A stretch of DNA of 64,000 bases from Roseiarcus sp963776665 (GTDB lineage Bacteria > Pseudomonadota > Alphaproteobacteria > Rhizobiales > Beijerinckiaceae), in the NCBI GenBank assembly GCA_963776665.1, contig CAVZNQ010000014.1:41981-105980 (forward strand), in the 5' to 3' direction. The notes beneath the pieces are model-generated. The model saw nothing but the letters and a program-made list of their open reading frames with translations. It did not search any database and was not told the origin of the DNA. Made by a program: the position numbers and the translations under genes. Numbering within the stretch: position 1 is the first letter of the stretch; each line of letters begins with the position of its first letter. Shown here in pieces: positions 1 through 8,550 of the stretch.

Positions 1-1
1 G

Positions 2-331
2 GACGTCCGCGACGCCGTGCGCGCCTATCACATGCTCGTGACCGTCAACCCGACGCCAGGCGCGTACTACAATATCGGCGGACAGTATACCTGCACAGTG
101 CGAGCAATGCTTGACACGCTGATTGGGCAATCGACGTGCCCCAACATCAGGGTCGAGGTTGATCCCGAGCGCCTGCGGCCGATCGACGCCGATCTGCAAG
201 TTCCCGACACGACAAAGTTTCGCGCACACACCGGGTGGCGCCCGGAGATACCCTTTGAGACCACGATGCGCGATCTGCTTGAATATTGGCGCGAGCGCGT
301 CCGCCGCAACGAGAGCTTTCTCTCGCGTTAA
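2..331 (+). CDS. GDP-mannose 4,6-dehydratase / GDP-deoxyhexose reductase-type SDR, C-terminal part
   Basis: Only the last 109 residues are inside the window; the frame is open from base 2. The visible part carries the C-terminal substrate-binding region of extended short-chain dehydrogenases: YYNIGG, then RPIDADLQ and a D-x-TKFRAHTGWRPEIPF stretch, ending in LLEYWRERV. This resembles the end of GMD/RMD enzymes, which dehydrate or reduce GDP-mannose-type sugars in the cytoplasm. The catalytic Rossmann half lies outside the window, so the exact reaction cannot be fixed. It sits 54 bases upstream of a second SDR gene on the same strand and probably belongs to the same NDP-sugar operon. Confidence 0.75.
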   Translation, partial: DVRDAVRAYHMLVTVNPTPGAYYNIGGQYTCTVRAMLDTLIGQSTCPNIRVEVDPERLRPIDADLQVPDTTKFRAHTGWRPEIPFETTMRDLLEYWRERVRRNESFLSR

Positions 332-385
332 CACTCACGAGGGCCTCCAGCGGCCGACAATCAAACGCCAGCGAGAGCAGAAGAT

Positions 386-1309
386 TTGAAAAAGTCCGAC
401 AAGATTATCGTGACCGGCGCCGCTGGTTTGGTGGGGTCGGCGCTGGTCGACCATTTGCGCGCGGAAGGTTACGAAAGCGTCGTCCCGCTGCGAAGGGCGG
501 ACTGCGACCTCCTCGATACCCATGCGGCCTTTGCGCTCTTTGAACGGCTCCGCCCCGATCACGTCTTTCACGCCGCCGCGCGCGTTTACGGGATCATGGG
601 CAGCATGAAACATCAGGGGCTGTCATTCTACGAGAATTGTATGATCAACACCAACGTCGTCGAGGCTTCGAGGCGTTCGGGCGCACGGAAAATCACGGTC
701 ATGGGCACCGGGGCGGTCTATCCATTCCCTTCGCCGGGCCTGCCGCTGAAAGAAGACATGATCTTTCTGGGCCGCCCCTATCCCGCTAACGCCGGCTATG
801 CAAACGCCAAACTGGCGACGCTGGCGATGCTTGAGGCGTACCAAGAAAGCTACGGCCTGAAATGGGCGTATATTGTGTCTGGCAATCTTTTCGGTCCGCG
901 TGACAAGTTCGATGTCGAGTTTGGGCATGTCGTTCCATCTCTGATCAAGAAATTCTACGACGCGAAAAAGAGCGGCGGAACAGTCCTGGTCTGGGGCGAC
1001 GGCTCCGCCCAGCGCGACATTCTCTATGTCAAAGACGCGGCGCGGGCGGCGTTCGGGGTGATGAACGACGTCGATGGGGCGGTCAACATGGGGAGCGGTC
1101 AAGTCTACCGCATCCGGGATGTCGTCGACATCCTCACGGAACTCGCGGGAATGAGCGGACGAATTGAGTGGGACCATTCAAAGCCGAACGGACAGGCCTA
1201 CCGGGCCTATGACCTCTCGAAGATCAAAGGTCTCGGGATCAACCCGGCCTACTCGCTCCGCGCCGGGCTCGAGGAGACGTGGAAATGGTACTGTGCGCGG
1301 AATGATTGA
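386..1309 (+). CDS. GDP-L-fucose synthase-like NAD-dependent epimerase/reductase
   Basis: 307 residues, the usual length of GDP-fucose synthase (Fcl/WcaG) and of DmhB-type GDP-heptose reductases. The N-terminus has the Rossmann motif GAAGLVG and the middle has the catalytic YANAK (YxxxK). The region aligns with family features NLFGPRDKF and GHVVPSLI, whose His corresponds to the epimerisation His. The family SSC-IYP motif is here TGAVYP, so the epimerisation cysteine is replaced by Ala and the catalytic Ser by Thr. That suggests reduction without full 3,5-epimerisation, or a different substrate (inference). Start is TTG at 386; no ATG fits before the Rossmann motif. Neighbouring genes point to GDP-sugar or GDP-heptose synthesis for surface polysaccharide. 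Confidence 0.8.
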   Translation: MKKSDKIIVTGAAGLVGSALVDHLRAEGYESVVPLRRADCDLLDTHAAFALFERLRPDHVFHAAARVYGIMGSMKHQGLSFYENCMINTNVVEASRRSGARKITVMGTGAVYPFPSPGLPLKEDMIFLGRPYPANAGYANAKLATLAMLEAYQESYGLKWAYIVSGNLFGPRDKFDVEFGHVVPSLIKKFYDAKKSGGTVLVWGDGSAQRDILYVKDAARAAFGVMNDVDGAVNMGSGQVYRIRDVVDILTELAGMSGRIEWDHSKPNGQAYRAYDLSKIKGLGINPAYSLRAGLEETWKWYCARND

Positions 1310-1424
1310 ACTGCCATCGAAAGAAGCGTTAGTCGCCGCTGCCGCGCCCCGCGACGCCCGGTTCGCACACTTGTCAAAGACCCGGGTGAGGAAGACGATC
1401 GCGCGCCCTACGACGCGCTGAGCC

Positions 1425-2627
1425 ATGGCCGGACAAGTCATAGACGATGACATCGATGCTCGGGACGCGGCCGCCAAACTAAGGCGCTGGGTAGTCGATC
1501 AGGCGTTGCCGCTCTGGGGCGAAGTTGGGTTCGATTCGAGGCGCGGAGCCTTCGTCGAGCGACTTAGCTTCGAGGGCGCGCCCCATCTCTCGACCCCCAG
1601 GCGCGCCATGGTGCAGGGCCGGCAGATCTATGTTTTCTCGCACGCGGCGATGCTCGGCTGGTGGCCCCAGGGCAAAACCATCGCGCTTGAGGCGGCGCAC
1701 AGGCTCATCGACCGCTATCATGGGGTGGACGGTGCGCCAGGGTGGGTCTTCGCCGTCGATCCGGACGGAGCCGTCCGCGACTCCAAGCGCGATTTCTACG
1801 CTCACGCCTTCGCGCTGTACGGGCTCGCGTGGGCTTACAAGCTTGAGCCCGAGCCGCGGTTTCTCTCGACCGCGCTCGCGACATTGCGCGTTCTCGATCA
1901 ACACTTCGCCTCGCCTACCGGAGGCTACCACAGCATTTTGCCTGCCGAGGAGGGCAGGCGCGAGCAGAACCCGCATATGCATCTCTTCGAGGCTATGCTT
2001 GCATGGTTCGAAGCCACCGGCCGCGCAATGTTTCTTGCCCGGGCTGGCGAGCTCTATGGCATGATGACGGCCAGGTTCTTCCAGCCGCAGTCCGGAATCC
2101 TCGCCGAATACTTCGACGGGTTCTGGAACCCACGCGCGGGCCTCTCCGGGCGCATTTGCGAGCCCGGACATCATTTTGAATGGTCGTGGCTGCTTCGTCG
2201 CTATGCCAGGCTCGCGGGACGGAGCGATCCCCCGATCGCCGCCGCCTTGAAAGCGTTCGGCGATCGGCACGGCTTCGACGCGGACGGATTCATCGTTGAT
2301 GAATTGCTGGACGACGGGCATGTGCACAAAGCCTCTCGCCGCTGCTGGCCTCATACGGAGGCGATCAAGGCCGAGGTCGCCGCCGCCGAAATCGGAGAAG
2401 ACGCGGCGCCGCGGCGCGCCGCACAAACGATCAAGCGGCTGATGGCGGTTTTCCTGGGCCGTCCTGTTCCCGGTGGGTGGATCGATCATGTCGACGCGAA
2501 CGGCGCCCCGATCATCGATTTCATGCCGGCGAGCACGCTTTATCATGTGTTTCTCGCCGCGGCGGAGGCCGACCGGGTCTGGGGCCGGCACACGAAGGGC
2601 GAGAGGCTGAAGACCGACAGGCAATGA
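1425..2627 (+). CDS. N-acylglucosamine 2-epimerase / mannose-6-phosphate isomerase family protein
   Basis: 400 residues, full length for the AGE family, an (alpha/alpha)6-barrel of sugar 2-epimerases and aldose-ketose isomerases. Seen features are RAMVQGRQIYVF near residue 60, DFYAHAFALYGLAWAY, NPHMHLFEAMLAWFEATG and EPGHHFEWSWLLRRY, which carry the conserved histidines of the active-site cleft, and a late RCWPHTEAIKA. The pattern fits the mannose-6-phosphate isomerase-like subgroup, so a role in supplying mannose or heptose phosphate to the adjacent nucleotidyltransferase is likely but inferred. Its TGA overlaps the ATG of the next gene (ATGA at 2624-2627), indicating translational coupling. 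Confidence 0.85.
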   Translation: MAGQVIDDDIDARDAAAKLRRWVVDQALPLWGEVGFDSRRGAFVERLSFEGAPHLSTPRRAMVQGRQIYVFSHAAMLGWWPQGKTIALEAAHRLIDRYHGVDGAPGWVFAVDPDGAVRDSKRDFYAHAFALYGLAWAYKLEPEPRFLSTALATLRVLDQHFASPTGGYHSILPAEEGRREQNPHMHLFEAMLAWFEATGRAMFLARAGELYGMMTARFFQPQSGILAEYFDGFWNPRAGLSGRICEPGHHFEWSWLLRRYARLAGRSDPPIAAALKAFGDRHGFDADGFIVDELLDDGHVHKASRRCWPHTEAIKAEVAAAEIGEDAAPRRAAQTIKRLMAVFLGRPVPGGWIDHVDANGAPIIDFMPASTLYHVFLAAAEADRVWGRHTKGERLKTDRQ

Positions 2628-3802
2628 GCGGCGAGGCGATCCGGCAGGCGATCATTCTGGTTGGCGGCAAGGGAACGCGGCTTGGCGCGATCACCCGCGC
2701 CGTGCCCAAGCCGATGCTGCCGATCGCTGGCGGCCGGCCGTTCGTCGACTACCTTCTGGAGATGATCGAACGCCACGGCTACCGGGACATCATCTTGCTT
2801 GCCGGCCACCTCGGAGAGGCGCTCGAAGCGGCCTATGACCGCCGCCGGATCGGCGAGGCCACGGTGCGCGTCATGCGCGAACCGATCCCGCTCGGCACCG
2901 CCGGCGCGTTGACGGTGGCGCGCGAAGCTCTCGATCCGCGCTTTCTCCTCATGAACGGAGACGCTTTCTTCGACATCAATTTGCGTGCTCTCGAGCAGGT
3001 CTCGCAACGGTCCGGCGCCACGGCGACCTTGGCGCTCAGGACAGTCGCCGACGCCGCGCGCTACGGGCGGGTGATCGAAGAGGACGGCAAGGTCAAGGCG
3101 TTTCTAGAAAAGGATTTGAGCCGGCCTGGGCCCGGCGTCATTAACGGCGGGATTTATGTGCTCAAGGGAGAGATCCTGGATCTCGTTCGCGACTTGCCGT
3201 GTTCGCTTGAACAGCACGTGTTTCCTGCCCTGGTCGAACGCGGCGACATCGCTGGCCGCGAGTTCAAGGGTTACTTCCTCGATATCGGACTTCCCGAGAC
3301 TTTAGAGCAGGGGCATCGGGAACTCCCTAACGTGCGCGTGCGTCCCGCGGCTTTCCTCGACCGAGATGCGCTCATCGATACGGTCGCCGGCGGTCCGATT
3401 GAGCCGGACGGATTTCGATGGATCGCGGGAGCTGTGGAAGCCGTGCGCGCGCTCAACGATCGCGGCTGCTACGTTTTCGTCGTCAGCGATTCATCAGGGC
3501 CCGTAGAGACGTCGGGCGCGCTTGACGAGGCGCGGCGGTTGAGCGCGAAAATCCAGGAGCGCCTCGCGCCCGAGGGGGCCCACGTCGATCGGTTCTATGC
3601 CGCGGGCCGAGACCCGTTTTCGAGCGTGCTCGCGGAAGCCACGAACGAGTGGCCGATCGTCCGTGAACGATCCGTTTTCGTGGGAACGACAGACGGCGAG
3701 GTCGAAGCCGCTAGACGCGCCGGGCTCGCGGCCCATTTTTTTGACGGAGACGATCTTGGCGGCCGCATCCATTCGCTCCTGGCGCAGGCCTCCGAGGATT
3801 GA
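2624..3802 (+). CDS. NDP-heptose/mannose-type nucleotidyltransferase fused to a degenerate HAD-like domain
   Basis: 392 residues from the ATG that overlaps the upstream stop. Residues 1-235 form a sugar-1-phosphate nucleotidyltransferase with GGKGTRLG (14-21), KPMLPIAGG (29-37), PLGTAGAL (89-96) and NGDAFFDIN (111-119), closest in style to HddC (D-glycero-D-manno-heptose-1-phosphate guanylyltransferase). Residues 240-392 look like the GmhB-type HAD phosphatase that acts just before HddC: FLDRDALID (244-252) keeps both catalytic Asp residues. However, the motif III Lys is missing (DPFSS) and motif IV reads VGTTDGEVEA instead of GDxxxD, so metal binding is doubtful. A fused kinase-free heptose module is plausible; activity of the second domain is uncertain. 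Confidence 0.8.
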   Translation: MSGEAIRQAIILVGGKGTRLGAITRAVPKPMLPIAGGRPFVDYLLEMIERHGYRDIILLAGHLGEALEAAYDRRRIGEATVRVMREPIPLGTAGALTVAREALDPRFLLMNGDAFFDINLRALEQVSQRSGATATLALRTVADAARYGRVIEEDGKVKAFLEKDLSRPGPGVINGGIYVLKGEILDLVRDLPCSLEQHVFPALVERGDIAGREFKGYFLDIGLPETLEQGHRELPNVRVRPAAFLDRDALIDTVAGGPIEPDGFRWIAGAVEAVRALNDRGCYVFVVSDSSGPVETSGALDEARRLSAKIQERLAPEGAHVDRFYAAGRDPFSSVLAEATNEWPIVRERSVFVGTTDGEVEAARRAGLAAHFFDGDDLGGRIHSLLAQASED

Positions 3803-3897
3803 CTTAGACCGCGCCGTCGTTCGGCCGTCGAATTGCCGCGGAAGCGAAATCGCCCTAACCCTGACCGCACACACCGTCGACAAAAGGCGACGCCCCG

Positions 3898-4941
3898 ATG
3901 AAAGCCCCGCGCAGATATTTCGATCCGCTTGCGATCGGAGCGCCGCGTCCACTCCTCGAATTGCCCTCGAGGCTCGAGCGAATGATCCATTTCGTGCCTC
4001 CGCACAACGAAAAGGTGCGCGCGAAAGCGCCTGAGCTCGTCGGCCAAGTCGACGTCGTGCTCGGCAATCTCGAGGACGCCATCCCAGTCGAATCGAAGCA
4101 GGCGGCCCGAGAGGGCCTCATTGCAATGGCGAAGACCGCCGATTTCGGCTCGACAGGACTTTGGGCGCGCGTCAACGCCCTGAATTCGCCCTGGTTCATC
4201 GACGACATGACCCGGCTCGTAGGCGAGATCGGCGACAGGCTCGATGTTGTGATGGCCCCGAAGATCGAGGGCGAATGGGATATTCATTTCGTCGACCAAT
4301 ATCTGGCCTTGCTCGAGGCGCGCTACGGCCTGAAGCGGCCCATTCTTGTCCACGCGATTCTCGAAACCGCGCAGGGCGTCAACAATGTCGAGTCGATCGC
4401 CGCCGCTTCGCCGCGCATGCACGGGCTTAGCCTCGGCCCGGCGGACCTCGCCGCGTCGCGGGCGATGAAGACGACGCGGGTTGGCGGCGGCCATCCCGAC
4501 TATCGCGTGCTCGCCGACGCTGTCGAGCCCCATGTCGAGCGCGCCAGCTTCCAGCAGGATCCTTGGCATTACACGATCGCGCGCATGGTGGACGCCTGCG
4601 CGGCGAACGGCATTAAGCCGTTCTATGGGCCGTTCGGCGATTTCTCCGACCCAGCCGCTTGCGAGGCCCAATTCCGCAATGCCTTCCTGCTCGGCTGCGT
4701 CGGCGCCTGGACCCTGCACCCGAGCCAGATTGCTATCGCCAAGGCGGTGTTTTCGCCGGATCCGGCCGAAGTCGCCTTCGCGCGCAAGATTCTGGCGGCG
4801 ATGCCGGACGGGTCGGGCGCGGTGATGATCGACGGCAAGATGCAGGACGACGCAACCTGGAAGCAGGCCCGCGTCATCGTCGATCTCGCCCGGCAGGTGG
4901 CGGCGAAGGACGCCGACTTCGCTGCGCTCTACCAGTTTTGA
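3898..4941 (+). CDS. mcl1: L-malyl-CoA / beta-methylmalyl-CoA lyase (HpcH/HpaI-CitE family)
   Basis: 347 residues, somewhat longer than the 318-324 of typical Mcl1/MclA because of an N-terminal extension. The TIM-barrel signatures are intact: LEDAIP (59-64), RVNALNSPWF with the substrate Arg 91, APKIEG (120-125), ILETAQGVNNVE with metal ligand Glu 156, and SLGPADLAAS with Asp 183. The C-terminal GPFGDFSD and HPSQIAIA segments match malyl-CoA lyases. The enzyme cleaves malyl-CoA to acetyl-CoA plus glyoxylate, and methylmalyl-CoA to propionyl-CoA plus glyoxylate, in the serine cycle and ethylmalonyl-CoA pathway. Mesaconyl-CoA hydratase of the same pathway is at 42.3 kb. It stands alone between a sugar cluster and hspQ. 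Confidence 0.85.
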   Translation: MKAPRRYFDPLAIGAPRPLLELPSRLERMIHFVPPHNEKVRAKAPELVGQVDVVLGNLEDAIPVESKQAAREGLIAMAKTADFGSTGLWARVNALNSPWFIDDMTRLVGEIGDRLDVVMAPKIEGEWDIHFVDQYLALLEARYGLKRPILVHAILETAQGVNNVESIAAASPRMHGLSLGPADLAASRAMKTTRVGGGHPDYRVLADAVEPHVERASFQQDPWHYTIARMVDACAANGIKPFYGPFGDFSDPAACEAQFRNAFLLGCVGAWTLHPSQIAIAKAVFSPDPAEVAFARKILAAMPDGSGAVMIDGKMQDDATWKQARVIVDLARQVAAKDADFAALYQF

Positions 4942-5104
4942 CCGGCCGTGCAGCCAATTTCGGCCCGATTCTTGCTTTGCGAATGGGCGCGTTCGGGGCC
5001 GCAGGATCCTCCAAAAATTGAAGCAATTTCTGTCGGCGACGCGGTTCCTGTTTCGATTCGATGCGCTATAACCGGCGGATGACGGGCAAAGGAACCTCAG
5101 GACC

Positions 5105-5437
5105 ATGCAAAGTCGCAACGCGAAATTTGGGATCGGACAGGTCGTCAAGCACCGGTTCTACCCATTTCGCGGCGTGATCTTCGACGTCGATCCGATTTTC
5201 TCAAACACCGAGGAATGGTGGCGTTCAATCCCGGCCGAGGTTCGTCCGGCCAAGGAGCAGCCCTTCTATCACCTCTATGCCGAAAACGCGGATAGCCAGT
5301 ATGTCGCCTACGTCTCCGAACAGAATTTGATGTCTGACGAGTCCGGAGAGCCGGTGCGCCACCCGCAAGTCAAGGAAACGTTCGAGCGGTCTGAGGACGG
5401 ACGATACTCCGTCCGCGGCCGATCGCGCCTAAGCTGA
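5105..5437 (+). CDS. hspQ: heat shock protein HspQ (YccV-like)
   Basis: 110 residues, the family length. The beta-barrel hemimethylated-DNA-binding/YccV fold is visible as KFGIGQVVKHRFYPFRGVIFDVDP, EEWWRSIP, PFYHLYAE and YVAYVSEQNL. HspQ acts in the cytoplasm as a specificity factor and substrate of Lon in bacteria where it has been studied. The start ATG at 5105 follows a purine-rich AAAGGAA. A perfect inverted repeat just after the stop probably ends this transcript and the converging one. Confidence 0.92.
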   Translation: MQSRNAKFGIGQVVKHRFYPFRGVIFDVDPIFSNTEEWWRSIPAEVRPAKEQPFYHLYAENADSQYVAYVSEQNLMSDESGEPVRHPQVKETFERSEDGRYSVRGRSRLS

Positions 5438-5452
5438 GACCCCTCGTCGAGA

Positions 5453-5475
5453 CGCCTTCCGCGACGCGGAAGGCG
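5453..5475. terminator. bidirectional hairpin between convergent genes
   Basis: Two perfect 11-base arms (CGCCTTCCGCG and CGCGGAAGGCG) flank a single A between the ends of hspQ (+) and the IalB-like gene (-). There is no long T-run on either side, so termination may need Rho, but position and symmetry suggest a shared terminator. Confidence 0.6.
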
Positions 5476-5487
5476 CAAACGGACGCT

Positions 5488-6294
5488 CTATTTCGCCGGT
5501 GCGGGGGGCGCGGCGGGCGCCGTTGCCGCAGGCGCGGCGGGGGCCGGAGCCGCGTTCGCCGCTGGGGCCGTTGCGCCGTTCTGCTGCTGTTGTTCCAGCA
5601 TTTTGCGCTGCTCTTCAGCCTTCTTTTGCAGCTGCTGCTGCAGCTCCTGGCGCTGCTGTTCCAAAACCTTGGGATCAGTCGGCTTGCCGTCGAAGGCGGC
5701 GCCAAGATCCTTCAGCGGAAGGGTGAACGTCAATTCATGCCCCGAAACGTCGCCGCCGGGAACGCGCATGACGACGCTCATCGTCGTCCCCTTCTTCAGC
5801 GCTTCGAGGGTCTTGGGGCTGATCTCGATTTCCGCGGAGCAGGCGTTCTGGAAGCACATGTCGTACTTGCCCTCGATCGGCTCCCCTTTGTCGATCACGA
5901 CTCGAAAGCCTGGCTTCAGCATCATGCCGATCGGCAGCATCAGAAGCCGCAACTTGCGTTTCTCTTCACCGGCCAGCTCGAAGAGGTTGATGCTGATCAT
6001 CGGCGGCTGATCGGCGGAGGTCGAGAAGTCGCGCATGGTGGCGCACGCGTCACGGCCGGAGTTCGGCTCTTTGGCGCAGAATTTGGCCCATTGCGGCTCA
6101 GGCGACACAAGGTCGACCTTCGTCGGCCCGGTAGGTTGCTGCGGCTGACCTGGCGCCCCCGGCGCTCCTTGCGCGCCCGGAGCGGGGGGAGCTGGCGGCT
6201 TCGCCGGCTGCGTTTGCGCGACCGCCGCGCCAGCCCCGAGCGCGAGACCCAATGCGAGCGCCGCGGCTCCAGAGCGCATGACTTGAAATCTCAT
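5488..6294 (-). CDS. invasion-associated locus B (IalB)-like secreted protein
   Basis: 268 residues. A signal peptide (ALALGLALGAGAAVAQ) is followed by a Pro/Gly/Gln-rich linker and the IalB domain: WAKFCAKE, DACATMRDF, LRLLMLPIGMMLKPGFRV, YDMCFQNACSAEI and MRVPGGDVSG. The cysteines probably form disulphides in the periplasm. The C-terminus is unusual: a Gln/Glu-rich coiled coil and an Ala/Pro-rich tail. Start chosen at 6294 because AAAGGA precedes that ATG by 7 bases; the longer reading frame to 6468 lacks such a site. IalB was named for Bartonella invasion, but it is common in non-pathogenic Alphaproteobacteria, where its role is unclear. Confidence 0.85.
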   Translation of the reverse strand: MRFQVMRSGAAALALGLALGAGAAVAQTQPAKPPAPPAPGAQGAPGAPGQPQQPTGPTKVDLVSPEPQWAKFCAKEPNSGRDACATMRDFSTSADQPPMISINLFELAGEEKRKLRLLMLPIGMMLKPGFRVVIDKGEPIEGKYDMCFQNACSAEIEISPKTLEALKKGTTMSVVMRVPGGDVSGHELTFTLPLKDLGAAFDGKPTDPKVLEQQRQELQQQLQKKAEEQRKMLEQQQQNGATAPAANAAPAPAAPAATAPAAPPAPAK

Positions 6295-6639
6295 CAATCG
6301 TCCTTTCGAACCGTAAGCGGAATCTTGCGGCGTTTCGCCTCGCGCCCGATCAGCCTCAACTTCCGTCCGGGATCGACATCTGCGACACTTCGGGCGACAT
6401 TGTGACGCAAGGCGCGCGAGACGCGCCGTGGTGTTCGGCGCGCCCTCTTTCCACATTCGACGCGACATTCCAATAACAATTTCGTCGCTGCGACCGAGCG
6501 CCGGGCGCCGGGCTGGGCTGTTACCCGATCCGGCGGCGGCTCGACAACGTCCGAATTAGCGCGCCCCGGCGCTTTGCAAGACGTCGAGAATGAACCTCGG
6601 CTTGGGAATCAGGGGGCCGCCGATGATAGAAGTGAGGCC

Positions 6640-8451
6640 ATGATCCGCCGTACGATTCGCATCGTCCTGTGCGCCGCGTTGGGAGTCGCCTTCGCCGCGG
6701 CGCCGCTCTCTGCGGGCGCCGTCGGCCCGCCGATGGGTGCGATCGCGATGCACGGCGAACCTGCCCTGCCGGCCGACTTCGACCATCTGCCGTACGTCAA
6801 TCCGAAGGCCCCCCGGGGAGGCCGGCTCGATCTCGCCTATCTTGGCGCCTTCGACAGCCTAAACCCTTACAATGTCAAAGCCTTATCGACAGCGCAGGGC
6901 CTCATCGGCAATGTCTACCAATCGCTGATGGCGCGTTCGGCCGACGAGCCGTTCACCCTCTACGGCCTGATCGCCAAAAGCCTCGATACCGATGAGACCC
7001 GGGACCGCGTGACTTTCCATCTCAATCCGGCCGCCCGGTTCTCGGACGGAACGCCGATCACCTCGGCCGACGTCGTCTTCACCTTCAATCTCCTTAAGGC
7101 CAAGGGCCGGCCGCAGCAGCGTGCCGCCTTTGGGCTTGTCAAGGCCATCGACGCGCCCGACGATTGGACCGTGAGTTACGATCTTTCGGGCGCCAACGAC
7201 CGCGAACTGCCGTTGACCTTGGCGATCATGCCGGTCCTGTCGCGCGCCCACACCGACGCCGAGCATTTCGAGGATCAAACCCTGCAGATTCCGGTCGGTT
7301 CGGGCCCCTATCGGGTTGCGGAGGTCAAGCCCGGCGAGCGCCTGGTGCTCGAGCGCGACCCCAACTACTGGGCAAAAGACCTGCCGATCTCGCGCGGCCT
7401 ATACAATTTCGATGTCATCCGGATCGATTATTACCGCGACGCGACGGCGATGTTCGAAGCGTTCAAGGCCGGGCTCATCGACTATCGGAGTGAGGACGAC
7501 ACCAATCGGTGGCGAACCGGATATGATTTTCCCGCCGCAAGAGACGGCCGCGTCGTCAAAGTCGCCGTCCCGACCCTGCTGCCGAAGGGCGTCTCCGGTT
7601 TTGCCTTCAACCTGCGTCGGGCGCCGTTCGCCGACGTGCGGGTGCGCGAGGCGCTGGCCTCGATGTTCGACTTCGAGTGGATCAACGCCAATCTTTTCGC
7701 CGGCGCATATAGGCGTTCGGAAGGGTTCTTCGACGACAGCGAGCTGTCGTCAATCGGTCGGCCCGCGTCGGCGCGCGAGCGCGAGTTGCTCGCGCCCTTT
7801 CCGGGCGCGGTGCGCGACGATGTGATGGAGGGCCGATGGCGCGCCCCGGTCTCGGACGGCACCGGCGGCGACCGAACCATCGCCCGACGCGCGATCGATG
7901 AGCTCGAGCGCGCCGGTTACGCGTTGCGCGACGGCCGTCTCCTCGACGCCCATGGCGCGCCGCTCGCCTTTGAGATCCTGGTCAAGAACCGCGACGAGGA
8001 GCGCCTCGCGCTCGCTTACAGCCGCAATCTCGCCCGGATCGGCGTCGCCGCCAACGTGCGGCTGGTTGACGAAGTTCAGTTCCAACGCCGGCGCACAAGC
8101 TTCGACTTCGACGTGATGATCGGGACGTGGGTCGCCTCGCCGTCGCCCGGCAACGAGCAGCGCGGCCGCTGGAGCTCTGCCGCCGCCAACGCCCAGGGCG
8201 CCTACAACATCTCCGGCGTCGCCTCGCCAGCGATCGACGCGATGATCGCGGCGATCCTGGCCGCCGAGAGCAGCGAAGACTTCGTCGCAGCGGTGCGGGC
8301 GCTCGACCGCCTGCTCATCTCCGGCTTCTACATCGCGCCGCTCTATTACGCGCCGGAGCAATGGATCGCCTATTCGACCAAACTCGGCCGGCCGGAAAAA
8401 ACGCCGCTCTTCGGCGTCGAGCTCTCGACCTGGTGGCGCCGCGAGCCGTAG
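6640..8451 (+). CDS. peptide-type ABC transporter substrate-binding protein (YejA-like, SBP family 5)
   Basis: 603 residues. The N-terminus is a Sec signal peptide (IRIVLCAALGVAFAAAPLSAGA). Family-5 binding-protein features follow: HGEPALPADFDHLPYVNP and AFDSLNPYN near the start, RFSDGTPITSADVVFTF, GSGPYRV and LERDPNYWAKDLP, and the long C-terminal lobe ending FYIAPLYY. These match YejA, the periplasmic receptor of the YejABEF oligopeptide importer. No yejB/E/F permease or ATPase genes lie beside it, so it must use a transporter encoded elsewhere or be an orphan. The start at 6640 has AGTGAGG upstream; an upstream in-frame start at 6574 would bury the signal peptide. Confidence 0.85.
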   Translation: MIRRTIRIVLCAALGVAFAAAPLSAGAVGPPMGAIAMHGEPALPADFDHLPYVNPKAPRGGRLDLAYLGAFDSLNPYNVKALSTAQGLIGNVYQSLMARSADEPFTLYGLIAKSLDTDETRDRVTFHLNPAARFSDGTPITSADVVFTFNLLKAKGRPQQRAAFGLVKAIDAPDDWTVSYDLSGANDRELPLTLAIMPVLSRAHTDAEHFEDQTLQIPVGSGPYRVAEVKPGERLVLERDPNYWAKDLPISRGLYNFDVIRIDYYRDATAMFEAFKAGLIDYRSEDDTNRWRTGYDFPAARDGRVVKVAVPTLLPKGVSGFAFNLRRAPFADVRVREALASMFDFEWINANLFAGAYRRSEGFFDDSELSSIGRPASARERELLAPFPGAVRDDVMEGRWRAPVSDGTGGDRTIARRAIDELERAGYALRDGRLLDAHGAPLAFEILVKNRDEERLALAYSRNLARIGVAANVRLVDEVQFQRRRTSFDFDVMIGTWVASPSPGNEQRGRWSSAAANAQGAYNISGVASPAIDAMIAAILAAESSEDFVAAVRALDRLLISGFYIAPLYYAPEQWIAYSTKLGRPEKTPLFGVELSTWWRREP

Positions 8452-8550
8452 TGCCAAGCCCGACGCCGGCGAAAAGGGCTTGTCTTCCGCCGCTTGCGCT
8501 GGAGCGTCGGCAAGGCCAGATAGTCTGAAGCGCGACCGGAGTGCGGACAC

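Noticed and set aside
3595..5148. Minus-strand open frame of 517 codons
   Set aside because: Runs antisense over the malyl-CoA lyase and into the nucleotidyltransferase, both of which have clear family motifs; no motifs in the antisense reading.
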